Part shown: positions 1-6,013 of the stretch, one piece after another | Position numbering within the stretch: the first letter of the stretch is position 1 | Layout: every line of letters begins with the position of its first letter | Assembly: GCA_015904075.1 (NCBI GenBank) | Contig: JABMDH010000017.1 | Coordinates: 73,400-81,053, forward strand | Direction: 5' to 3' | DNA: 7,654 bases | DNA from: Nitrospira sp. | GTDB taxonomy: Bacteria; Nitrospirota; Nitrospiria; Nitrospirales; Nitrospiraceae | The notes under the pieces: generated by a model | What the model was told of the DNA's origin: nothing | The model's input: the letters and a program-made list of their open reading frames with translations, nothing else | Database searches by the model: none | Position numbers and translations under genes: made by a program

Positions 1-209
1 AGGCTCGCATAGGCTCGGTCATAGACGTCCTGGTCGAAGGCCCATCGGAGGAAACGCCGCTGCTGCTGGAAGGCCGCCATGAAGGGCTGGCGCCGGAGAT
101 CGACGGCGTCGTCTATATCAATGACGGCACAACAAACCCGGGGGATCTCATCAAGGTCGAGATCACCGAAGCCGCTACCTACGACCTCGTCGGGCACATC
201 GTCACATAA
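1..209 (+). CDS. rimO: RimO (ribosomal protein S12 methylthiotransferase), C-terminal fragment, cut by window start
   Basis: Reading from base 3 gives 68 codons ending in TAA at 207-209. The translation begins ARIGSVIDVLVEGPSEE and ends DLVGHIVT. It matches the last 68 residues of the complete RimO at 4528-5946 except at six positions (I/L, T/P, L/F, I/V, T/S, V/I). This stretch is the TRAM domain, the C-terminal beta-barrel that RimO-family enzymes use to recognise their macromolecular substrate; the catalytic radical-SAM part lies outside the window. It sits 66 bp upstream of purU in the same direction, as in the second copy. The 5' end is missing only because the window starts here, so nothing shows that the gene itself is truncated. 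Whether it is a true second genomic copy or a strain variant placed by the assembler is discussed in the findings. Confidence 0.9.
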   Translation, partial: ARIGSVIDVLVEGPSEETPLLLEGRHEGLAPEIDGVVYINDGTTNPGDLIKVEITEAATYDLVGHIVT

Positions 210-275
210 TCCTACACCTCCCGGGCGCTTCCCTTCTGCTACACTTGAAGGACCCGTATCAAGGAGATATCGCTC

Positions 276-1142
276 ATGACCTCACAGAGAAAAGAATCGG
301 TCGTGCTCCTGATCCAGTGTAAGGACCGAAAGGGCATCGTCGCTCGTGTCTCAGGATTCATCCATGATTTCGGGGGCAACATTCTCGACTCCGATCATCA
401 CACGGACGAAGAGACGAACGATTTTCTCATGCGGATGGAATGCTCGACGGAGGGGTTGCAGATTGCGCCCGATCAGATTTCAGAGGCGTTCGCTCCCATC
501 GCCAAAGTGTTCGAGATGCGCTACGAAGTCCATCAGACCAGCCGGCGCACCCGTGTCGGGATGATGGTTTCGAAGCAGGATCACTGTTTGGCGGATTTAC
601 TCCAACGCCATCGCCGTGACGAGCTGCGCATCGACATTCCCCTCATCATTTCCAATCATGACACCTGCGCCAACTGGGCTGAACTGTTCAAGATCCCCTT
701 CGCCGTCTGTCCTGTCACAAAAGAGACGAAACCGGAGCAAGAACGGCACGTGGTCTCACTCTTGCGGGAGCAGCGCATCGACCTCGTCGTGATGGCCCGA
801 TACATGCAGATTCTCAGCGCCGAGTTTCTTGCCCAGGTCGGCTGTCCCGTGATCAACATTCACCATTCCTTCCTTCCCGCCTTCATCGGGGCAAATCCCT
901 ATCGGCAGGCTTATGAGCGAGGAGTCAAAATTATCGGGGCGACGGCGCACTACGCGACACAAGATCTGGACGAGGGGCCGATCATCGAACAAGACGTGAT
1001 CCGCGTGGGCCACCGGGATACCGTGGACGATCTCGTTCGAAAAGGGCGGGATTTGGAGGAAATTGTGCTGGCCCGAGCCGTCCGTCGCCATATCGAACGG
1101 CGGGTCTTGGTCTACGGAAAAAAGACGGTGGTGTTCGACTGA
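276..1142 (+). CDS. purU: Formyltetrahydrofolate deformylase PurU, copy 1
   Basis: The 288-residue protein has the usual PurU length and two-domain order. An N-terminal ACT regulatory domain spans about residues 8-85 (KDRKGIVARVSGFIHDFGGN is typical). A formyltransferase-fold hydrolase domain runs from about 93 to the end. Hallmarks are SNHDT at 126-130, the catalytic region INIHHSFLPAF (Asn194, His196) and the LDEGPI motif with Asp232, forming the expected Asn-His-Asp set. The family hydrolyses 10-formyl-THF to THF and formate in the cytoplasm, feeding formate to PurT-dependent purine synthesis and balancing the one-carbon pool. Start: AAGGAG at 261-266 lies 9 nt before the ATG. It follows rimO by 66 bp and probably shares its transcript. 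Its stop lies 17 bp from the stop of the convergent kinase gene. It differs from copy 2 at 14 residues, none in these motifs. Confidence 0.95.
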   Translation: MTSQRKESVVLLIQCKDRKGIVARVSGFIHDFGGNILDSDHHTDEETNDFLMRMECSTEGLQIAPDQISEAFAPIAKVFEMRYEVHQTSRRTRVGMMVSKQDHCLADLLQRHRRDELRIDIPLIISNHDTCANWAELFKIPFAVCPVTKETKPEQERHVVSLLREQRIDLVVMARYMQILSAEFLAQVGCPVINIHHSFLPAFIGANPYRQAYERGVKIIGATAHYATQDLDEGPIIEQDVIRVGHRDTVDDLVRKGRDLEEIVLARAVRRHIERRVLVYGKKTVVFD

Positions 1143-1159
1143 GTCTTCCAGCGAGCCAC

Positions 1160-1873
1160 TTACACTGCCTGAGGCGCGAGCGGCAACGTGACCGTAAACG
1201 TGGAGCCCTGACCCACATCGCTTTTGACGCTGATCCGGCCCTTGTGGAATTCGACGATCCATGCACAGATGGCAAGACCCAGACCGGTGCCTTTCTTGGT
1301 ATGGTTACGCGCGCCGTCGGTACGGAAAAAGCGGTTGAATATTTTCGTGTGATCTTCCGGTCCGATGCCGATACCCTGATCGGTCACGGACAGAATGGCC
1401 TCCTGTCCGACTGTCACCAGGCCGATCTCGACCTTCCCGCCCGGATGAGAATACTTGATGGCGTTTTCAACCAAGTTGAGCAGCAGCTCCCGAAGCCGTA
1501 ATTCGTCTCCCTGTACCAATGCCGGCATGACAGTTCCCAACACGACCTCGATATTCCGATCCTGTCCGAGCAACGGGGTCTGGCGGTGGATATCCTCCAC
1601 AAGCGCCTCCAGCAAGACCGGCTTCGACTCCATCTTCACTTCGCCCATGTCGGCGCGTGACAAGAACAACAGCTCCTCCACGATGCGAGTCATCCGGTCG
1701 ATCTCTTCCAGATTACTCTCGAGCACTGCCTGATAATCTTCAAGCGCCCGAGGCCGCCGCAGTACCAATTCCGTTTCACCTTTCATCACGGTCAACGGCG
1801 TTCGCAGTTCGTGTGACGCATCGCTGGTGAATTGGCGGATCTGCCGAAACGAGGTATCCAGCCGGCCGATCAT
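1160..1873 (-). CDS. Sensor histidine kinase, C-terminal catalytic fragment (split by frameshift)
   Basis: This 237-codon open frame is the kinase half of a gene whose N-terminal half is 1870-2661; in the unbroken protein it would be residues 231-467. It contains the end of the HAMP linker, a HisKA dimerisation domain with phospho-accepting His21 in the H-box (SHELRTPLT), and a HATPase_c domain with N-box NLVENAIKYS (Asn137), G1 box DQGIGIG and G2 box GTGLGL. All catalytic boxes are intact. The apparent start ATG (1871-1873) is an internal Met of the full protein with no convincing Shine-Dalgarno; it overlaps the premature TGA of the upstream fragment by ATGA. The break comes solely from the 98-bp tandem duplication at 1819-2014, since 98 is not divisible by 3. 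The family is closest in style to CusS-like heavy-metal sensor kinases, but the signal cannot be read from this fragment. I treat it as part of one disrupted or misassembled gene. Confidence 0.85.
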   Translation of the reverse strand: MIGRLDTSFRQIRQFTSDASHELRTPLTVMKGETELVLRRPRALEDYQAVLESNLEEIDRMTRIVEELLFLSRADMGEVKMESKPVLLEALVEDIHRQTPLLGQDRNIEVVLGTVMPALVQGDELRLRELLLNLVENAIKYSHPGGKVEIGLVTVGQEAILSVTDQGIGIGPEDHTKIFNRFFRTDGARNHTKKGTGLGLAICAWIVEFHKGRISVKSDVGQGSTFTVTLPLAPQAV

Positions 1874-2014
1874 ATTGTTGAATGTCCCGGCCAGCCGACC
1901 GATTTCATCCGGCGCACATCGCTGGTGAATTGGCGGATCTGCCGAAACGAGGTATCCAGCCGGCCGATCATATTGTTGAATGTCCCGGCCAGCCGACCGA
2001 TTTCATCCGGCGCA
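1819..2014. repeat. Exact 98-bp tandem direct duplication inside the kinase gene
   Basis: Bases 1819-1916 and 1917-2014 are identical over all 98 positions. The unit starts CATCGCTGGTGAATTGG and ends CGATTTCATCCGGCGCA. It encodes the HAMP-to-H-box junction of the kinase. Because 98 = 3x32+2, the extra unit shifts the frame; deleting either unit leaves 1404 bp between 1160 and 2661, exactly 468 codons. A third identical copy is 7557-7654. Confidence 0.98.
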
Positions 2015-2661
2015 GCCGACATGGTCAGGCGCTGGCTGAGATCTCCCGCGGTAATACGTTGCGCGGCAAGCGTAATGGCGTCGACCGGGCGCAAGGCACG
2101 CCCCGCCAGAAACCACCCGGCAGCCAGCGAGACAGTCAGTGCGATCGGCACGGCCACGATGAGCAAAATGAGGAAGCGACGCAACGTGTCCTCGATCGAC
2201 TCCATCGACGTACCGACCTGCACGATGTAGAGGAGATTGCCCCGGTGGATGATCGGCACGGAGATGAGCCGCAAGGGAGGCTCATGGGGATATTTGGCTG
2301 ATTCCAAAATCGTCTGCCCGTTGAATGTGGCTTCGAGCGCCGTCCGGCTGAGCGGAACCTCGTGTTGCCTGATATTCGGGGAGCGGATTGTGATGGTGCC
2401 GGACGGGCTGAAAATCTGAAAGAATTTGTCGATGCGGGCCAGTTCAGGAAATTGGGAGAGCAGTTCCTCTTCGTCAATGAGCGGAAGAAAACCGCGTTCT
2501 TGGAGCGAACGCACGGCAGCGGTGGCGGTTTCTTCAAGGGACTGATCGACATCATCGCGAAGATTGCGGGCCGTAAGGACGTACAGCACCACGGAGAACG
2601 TAATCAAGACCATCGCCAGCGCGCTTCCGTACCAGAGCGTCAGCCTGACACGTAGTGGCAT
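1870..2661 (-). CDS. Sensor histidine kinase, N-terminal sensor/HAMP fragment (frameshifted)
   Basis: This is the N-terminal half of a CusS-style membrane sensor kinase. The start ATG (2659-2661) shares one base with the response-regulator stop (TGATG), and GAAGG at 2669-2673 lies 7 nt upstream, so MPLRVRLTLW is the likely N-terminus; longer in-frame extensions would overlap the regulator. Domains: transmembrane helix 1 at about residues 9-31; a periplasmic sensor of about 130 residues with no Cys and only three His (100, 126, 139); transmembrane helix 2 at about 162-184; HAMP from about 185 to 237. True kinase sequence ends at FTSD (residue 248); the next 15 residues are frameshift nonsense ending at TGA 1870-1872. 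With the 98-bp duplication removed, the protein is a normal 467-residue kinase with phospho-His251. It would phosphorylate the regulator encoded just upstream. The ligand is unknown, and the sensor shows no obvious metal-binding cluster. Confidence 0.85.
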   Translation of the reverse strand: MPLRVRLTLWYGSALAMVLITFSVVLYVLTARNLRDDVDQSLEETATAAVRSLQERGFLPLIDEEELLSQFPELARIDKFFQIFSPSGTITIRSPNIRQHEVPLSRTALEATFNGQTILESAKYPHEPPLRLISVPIIHRGNLLYIVQVGTSMESIEDTLRRFLILLIVAVPIALTVSLAAGWFLAGRALRPVDAITLAAQRITAGDLSQRLTMSAAPDEIGRLAGTFNNMIGRLDTSFRQIRQFTSDVRRMKSVGWPGHSTI

Positions 2662-3332
2662 CAGTCGGCCTTCAGCATATAACCGCTGCCCCGTATGGTA
2701 TGGATCAGTTTCTTGGTTCGGCCCCGGTCGATCTTGTTCCGGAGGTAGTTCACATAGACGTCGATGACGTTGGTAAAGGTATCGAAGTCCTGATTCCACA
2801 CATGCTCGGAGATCATCGGCCGCGTCAGGACGCGCCCCGCATGGCGCATGAGATATTCGAGCAGGGCGTACTCTTTGAGTGTGAGATCAATCCGTTGCCC
2901 GCCGCGGGTCACATCGCGCGTGGCCGGATTGAAGATCAGATCATCGACCTGGAGAATGCCGGGAGTTTCGGTCGCGCCACGGCGAATGAGGGCCCGGACG
3001 CGGGCCAACAACTCATCGATGGCAAACGGCTTGGTCAGATAATCGTCGGCGCCGGCATCAAGCCCTTTCACCCGTTGATCGATCTGCGATTGCGCCGACA
3101 GGATCAGTACGGGGGTTTGAATGCGCTCCAGGCGAACGGTTTTTAGAATGTCCATGCCGGACATCGACGGTAACATCAGATCGACCACGAGCAGGTCATA
3201 GTTGGTTGCCAGCGCCATCTCGAGGCCCTTGGCGCCGTCCTCGCACAGATCGACGGCGTAGCTTTCTTCTTCAAGCGCTCGCTTGATGAAACATCCGACT
3301 TTAGTTTCGTCTTCGATTACGAGCACGCGCAT
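2661..3332 (-). CDS. OmpR/PhoB-family response regulator (CusR-like)
   Basis: The 223-residue protein has the standard length of this family. The receiver domain (about 1-115) carries acidic-pocket residues Glu7 and Asp8, phospho-acceptor Asp51 (VVDLMLPSMSG), Ser79 in LILSAQS, and Lys101 in YLTKPF. A winged-helix DNA-binding domain spans about 125-221, with TLKEYALLEYLMRHAG and the typical ending NKIDRG...IHTIRGSGYML. It should be phosphorylated by the kinase encoded immediately downstream and then act as a transcription factor. The start is supported by GGAG at 3338-3341, 5 nt before the ATG. The stop overlaps the kinase start by one base (TGATG), indicating translational coupling. It resembles CusR/CopR metal-response regulators, but no efflux or copper gene lies in this window, so I assign no symbol. 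Only one copy is present in the window. Confidence 0.93.
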   Translation of the reverse strand: MRVLVIEDETKVGCFIKRALEEESYAVDLCEDGAKGLEMALATNYDLLVVDLMLPSMSGMDILKTVRLERIQTPVLILSAQSQIDQRVKGLDAGADDYLTKPFAIDELLARVRALIRRGATETPGILQVDDLIFNPATRDVTRGGQRIDLTLKEYALLEYLMRHAGRVLTRPMISEHVWNQDFDTFTNVIDVYVNYLRNKIDRGRTKKLIHTIRGSGYMLKAD

Positions 3333-3384
3333 GGATACTCCGTACCGTATGGTGAAACCTCCGCAGCATCGTTCATGTGCGGGG

Positions 3385-3421
3385 GCGAGAGATTATACCA
3401 AAGCGGGCGAGTCCGTGACAT
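3385..3421 (-). promoter_or_regulatory. Predicted sigma-70-type promoter of the response regulator-kinase operon
   Basis: Read on the minus strand, a perfect TATAAT (3392-3397) is preceded by TGG, giving an extended -10. ATGTCA (3416-3421), four of six matches to the -35 consensus, lies 18 bp upstream. Transcription would start near 3385, leaving a 5' leader of about 50 nt with the GGAG site at 3338-3341. It is predicted from sequence only. Confidence 0.6.
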
Positions 3422-3494
3422 CTCAGTGCATCCTACCGGCCCTGGGCTCGGGAGCAGGCGACGTCACACGATGATCGCAGATGGAGTGGGAGCG

Positions 3495-3587
3495 GACCGG
3501 CAAGCCCGGTCAAAGTGGCGATACGATCTCCGGTATCGAGCCTCGGAGCGATGCGACCTGCCTGCGCGAAGCGCTTGCGAAGGCAGG
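3495..3587. other. Cluster of three inverted repeats in the 287-bp gap between the hypothetical gene and the regulator
   Basis: Three stem-loops follow one another: 3495-3511 (GACCGG/CCGGTC, 5-nt loop), 3519-3538 (CGATAC/GTATCG, 8-nt loop) and 3557-3587 (CCTGCCT/AGGCAGG, with further internal pairing around GCGC-GAA-GCGC). All outer arms are perfect. None is followed by a T-run on either strand, so they are not classical intrinsic terminators. They lie just after the stop of the minus-strand hypothetical gene (3620) and upstream of the regulator's promoter, so transcript-end protection or Rho-related termination is possible. Apart from these and the promoter at 3385-3421, I see nothing coding in 3333-3619. 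Confidence 0.45.
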
Positions 3588-3619
3588 GAACGCCGCTGGC
3601 GGACGTGTTCAGCCTCCTG

Positions 3620-4291
3620 CTATGTCGAATCGCCCGGAACGACTTTATCAAGCGACACGATTACCGGCTTATCACCACGCATTCTGACAATCAGGGTCTC
3701 TTCGCCTTCGACCTTGAATTCCCGGTTCGCCTGCCGCAGTGTTTCTGTCGATTTGAACGAGACCTTCGCGCTCCGTTCGTCGGCTGCCAGCGAAACGGTG
3801 GTGTTCAGGCGGGTAAAATCGTTCGCGCTGGGAAAGTCAAATTCCATGGCCAGCGTCTTGCGATAGTCTTCTCGCGTGAGCCCCGCTTGTTGCTGATTCG
3901 TGCCTTGCTTCATGTGAATCACAATGACCGCGTCAGGAGCAATATGCCGGAGAACACCCTCAACATCTTTTTTTCGGACAGCCTGATCGAGTTCATTCAG
4001 AAGGAGATCGATGGATGCCCGTGTTAGTAGGACTTCCGGCTTGAGGGGGTGCGACGAACCATTAGGCGGCGCGGCGCCGGTTGGGCCGGCAGAGGATGGC
4101 GAGAACTGGGTCGGGAAGTCCAGCCACTTCGAATACAGCGCATAGCCGAGCACCACAACGATGAGGGCCACACCGAGACCGATCGTTATCAGACGGGCGC
4201 TGCCGGCGGAGGACTGCCATTTCGGTGCGCGCTGGTTATCATCGGAGGGAAATTGGTTTGTCGCAGCCATTCGGTCCAGACTCCAATCCAT
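3620..4291 (-). CDS. Membrane-anchored hypothetical protein with NTF2/SnoaL-like C-terminal domain
   Basis: I do not recognise a named gene. The 223-residue protein has a polar N-terminus of about 33 residues, one hydrophobic segment (about 34-52, LITIGLGVALIVVVLGYALY), a Pro/Ser/Gly-rich linker (about 60-80) and an alpha+beta domain from about 90 to the end. That domain opens with an amphipathic helix (IDLLLNELDQAVRKKDVEGV), followed by alternating strands (DAVIVIHM, AKVSFKSTETLRQ, EETLIVRM), the pattern of small NTF2/SnoaL-like or DUF4440-type domains. A single-pass anchor with the domain outside the cytoplasm is inferred. There is no lipobox or Cys. Start is uncertain: Met8 (ATG at 4268-4270) has TTGGAG 10 nt upstream and may be preferred over the ATG at 4289-4291, which lacks a good site. 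It is on the same strand as the regulator and kinase, but 287 bp and a separate promoter argue against a tight operon. Confidence 0.75.
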   Translation of the reverse strand: MDWSLDRMAATNQFPSDDNQRAPKWQSSAGSARLITIGLGVALIVVVLGYALYSKWLDFPTQFSPSSAGPTGAAPPNGSSHPLKPEVLLTRASIDLLLNELDQAVRKKDVEGVLRHIAPDAVIVIHMKQGTNQQQAGLTREDYRKTLAMEFDFPSANDFTRLNTTVSLAADERSAKVSFKSTETLRQANREFKVEGEETLIVRMRGDKPVIVSLDKVVPGDST

Positions 4292-4310
4292 GGCCTAGCC
4301 ACCCCCGACG

Positions 4311-4345
4311 ATAGCCTAAAATAGCCGGAATGCCATCAAAGTCAA
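4311..4345 (-). promoter_or_regulatory. Predicted promoter of the membrane-anchored hypothetical gene
   Basis: On the minus strand, TTGACT (4340-4345) is followed after 16 bp by TATTTT (4318-4323). Transcription would start near 4311, about 20 nt before the first candidate ATG and 41 nt before the second (4270). The second spacing suits the TTGGAG site better. Confidence 0.45.
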
Positions 4346-4425
4346 GGAAACGGTACGCTCACCGGAGCGCCCCTGGCCACGCTGCCTCCACGAGCACTCC
4401 TGGCGGCGGGGCCGATCCCATAAAC

Positions 4426-4462
4426 CGGACATTTCTACTTTGGAAGAAAGCGGACATTTCTA
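4426..4462. repeat. Pair of 12-bp direct repeats, possible insertion-sequence end remnant
   Basis: CGGACATTTCTA occurs at 4426-4437 and again at 4451-4462, 25 bp apart. Each is followed by an AT-rich tract (CTTTGG, AATTGG) and the second then runs into TTGACA. Repeated GGACATTT blocks like this recall, from memory, the ends of integrase-type insertion sequences, where short transposase-binding repeats are spaced near the terminus. No transposase gene, partner end or target duplication is visible. The repeat lies between the divergent hypothetical gene and rimO and only about 30 bp from the rimO -35 element. Confidence 0.4.
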
Positions 4463-4491
4463 AATTGGGTTGACACTCTCTTGAGCATTCG

Positions 4492-4521
4492 TTGACAGGC
4501 TTTTCAAGCCTCCCGTAGACT
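4492..4521 (+). promoter_or_regulatory. Predicted rimO promoter, placed for a leaderless transcript
   Basis: A perfect -35 hexamer TTGACA (4492-4497) is followed after 18 bp by TAGACT (4516-4521), four of six matches to the -10 consensus. The ATG of rimO begins 7 bases after the -10 ends, at 4528, so transcription would start at or very near the start codon. A palindrome with 6-bp arms (AGGCTT/AAGCCT, 3-nt centre, 4497-4511) sits in the spacer and could be an operator. Another TTGACA at 4470-4475 has no good -10 at the right distance. Confidence 0.55.
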
Positions 4522-4527
4522 GCTTGA

Positions 4528-5946
4528 ATGTCTACGTCTTTAATCCAGCTCGGCCGGAAGAACACCACCAAGAAAGCAGCAGTTGCCGGGAAGGCCGCGG
4601 CTGCGAAAACAACGACCATCGGCTTCGTCAATCTGGGGTGCTCGAAAAACCAGGTAGACTCGGAGGTGATGCTCGGTACACTCGTACACGACGGCTTCGC
4701 GTTAACCGACAATCCCAAGAAAGCCGAGGTCGTCATCATCAATACCTGCGGCTTCATTGAAGAAGCGAAACAGGAATCCATCAACACGATCCTCGAACAT
4801 GGCAAGCTCAAAAAGAACGGAGCCTGCCGCGTCCTCATTGCCGCCGGTTGTCTGGCGCAACGCTATCAGGGCGATCTTCTGAAAGAACTGCCGGAACTGG
4901 ACGGCGTGGTGGGAACCGGCGAATTCGGGAACATCGCCACCATCTGCCGGGATCTCCTGGCTCCCCAAAAACGGCAGCAACGGCTCTGGATCAGCGAGCC
5001 GCCCTATCTCTACGACGCGGATGCCCCGCGCCTGCGACTCGGCAAGGCGCACAGCGCCTATGTGAAAATTGCCGAAGGCTGCAACCGCAACTGCGCCTTC
5101 TGTGCCATCCCCATCATGCGGGGCAAGCAACGCAGCCGCCCGGTGGAATCGATCGTGGCTGAAGCCGAGCGCCTGGCCGCGGAAGGCGTGAAAGAAATCA
5201 ACCTCATCTCCCAGGATACAATCAACTACGGCGTGGATCTGGGGATTCGAGGCGGATTGACAACGCTGCTGCGCGCGCTGGTGAAGGTGAAAGACATTCA
5301 CTGGATCAGGCCTTTTTATCTCTACCCTCAGCAGGTCACGGATGAACTCCTGGATCTCTATGCCGGCGAAGAGAAAATTACCAGGTACATCGATATGCCG
5401 CTCCAACACATCAACGACCGGATGTTGAAACGCATGCATCGATTAGGGAATCGCGCCGCGATCGACAAGCTGGTGGACCGCATTCGCACCCGCATTCCCG
5501 GCGTCACCTTTCGCACCGCCTTTATCGTGGGCTTCCCCGGTGAAACCGAGCAGGCGTACCAGGAGCTGAAGACTTATGTGACGGAGCGGGAGTTTGACCG
5601 AGTGGCCGTCTTCCTCTACTCCGACGAAGAGGATACGACGGCGGTTGCGCTCGATGAGAAAATTGACCGGGCCATCATGGACGAACGGCGGAATGAACTC
5701 CTGGCGATTCAGGAAGGCATCGCCGCCGCGCAGGGGCAGGCTCGCATAGGCTCAGTCCTGGACGTCCTGGTCGAAGGTCCATCGGAGGAAACGCCTCTGT
5801 TGCTGGAAGGCCGCCATGAAGGACTGGCGCCCGAGATCGACGGCGTCGTCTATATCAATGACGGCACGCCAAACCCGGGTGATTTCGTCAAGGTTGAGAT
5901 CACCGAAGCCGCCTCTTACGACCTCATCGGACACATCGTCACATAA
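4528..5946 (+). CDS. rimO: Ribosomal protein S12 methylthiotransferase RimO, complete
   Basis: The 472-residue radical-SAM enzyme adds a methylthio group to a conserved Asp of ribosomal protein S12. Domains: N-terminal UPF0004/MTTase domain (about 30-145) with auxiliary-cluster cysteines Cys38 (GCSKNQVDSE), Cys74 (NTCGFIEEA) and Cys108 (AAGCLAQRY); radical-SAM core with Cys185, Cys189 and Cys192 (CNRNCAFC); the motif DMPLQHINDRMLKRMHR around 289-305; and a TRAM domain (about 403-472). GCSKNQVDSE and the short TRAM region favour RimO over MiaB. The start is forced: an in-frame TGA lies directly before the ATG and no other plausible start precedes Cys38. This leaves a Lys/Ala-rich extension of about 28 residues before the conserved TTTIGFVNLGC. 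No Shine-Dalgarno is visible and the promoter abuts the ATG, so a leaderless message is likely. purU follows 67 bp downstream. Its last 68 codons are duplicated at 3-209. Confidence 0.95.
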   Translation: MSTSLIQLGRKNTTKKAAVAGKAAAAKTTTIGFVNLGCSKNQVDSEVMLGTLVHDGFALTDNPKKAEVVIINTCGFIEEAKQESINTILEHGKLKKNGACRVLIAAGCLAQRYQGDLLKELPELDGVVGTGEFGNIATICRDLLAPQKRQQRLWISEPPYLYDADAPRLRLGKAHSAYVKIAEGCNRNCAFCAIPIMRGKQRSRPVESIVAEAERLAAEGVKEINLISQDTINYGVDLGIRGGLTTLLRALVKVKDIHWIRPFYLYPQQVTDELLDLYAGEEKITRYIDMPLQHINDRMLKRMHRLGNRAAIDKLVDRIRTRIPGVTFRTAFIVGFPGETEQAYQELKTYVTEREFDRVAVFLYSDEEDTTAVALDEKIDRAIMDERRNELLAIQEGIAAAQGQARIGSVLDVLVEGPSEETPLLLEGRHEGLAPEIDGVVYINDGTPNPGDFVKVEITEAASYDLIGHIVT

Positions 5947-6013
5947 TCCTACGCCTCCCGGTTACTTTCCCTTCTGCTACACTTGAAGGATCCATATTGA
6001 GGAGATATCGCAC

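Larger units (their letters stand above)
1..1916. repeat. Left copy of a ~1.9-kb diverged direct repeat (rimO end, purU, kinase C-terminus)
   Basis: This segment matches 5738-7654 in the same order and orientation. The offset is 5737 bp within rimO and 5738 bp from purU onward, because of one single-base indel in the rimO-purU spacer. By eye the nucleotide identity is in the low nineties percent, with most differences at third codon positions. The final 99 bases (1818-1916 against 7556-7654) are identical, a run clearly longer than typical elsewhere in the repeat. No inverted terminal repeats, transposase or target-site duplication flank it. Confidence 0.95.

Noticed and set aside
1143..1159. 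Bidirectional terminator between the convergent purU and kinase genes (and 6881-6897 in copy 2)
   Set aside because: Only 17 bp separate the stops and no inverted repeat with a T-run is visible there.
756..1262. Long minus-strand open frame opposite purU, repeated at 6494-7000
   Set aside because: It is antisense to a clearly conserved PurU and is low-complexity in protein terms. It recurs in copy 2 only because the purU DNA is duplicated.
1819..2014. 98-bp repeat as a CRISPR or satellite array
   Set aside because: The two units abut with no spacer, are coding sequence of a kinase, and are far longer than CRISPR repeats.
1160..3332. Naming the two-component system cusS/cusR (copper sensing)
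   Set aside because: The general style fits, but the periplasmic sensor has no Cys and only three scattered His, and no copper export or oxidase gene is present. The signal cannot be assigned.
4359..4838. 159-codon minus-strand open frame across the rimO start
   Set aside because: It overlaps the rimO 5' end and promoter, has no Shine-Dalgarno or recognisable domain, and is best explained as a shadow of rimO codon bias.
4702..5439. 245-codon minus-strand open frame inside rimO
   Set aside because: It lies entirely antisense to the radical-SAM core of RimO, whose motifs are unambiguous in the plus frame.
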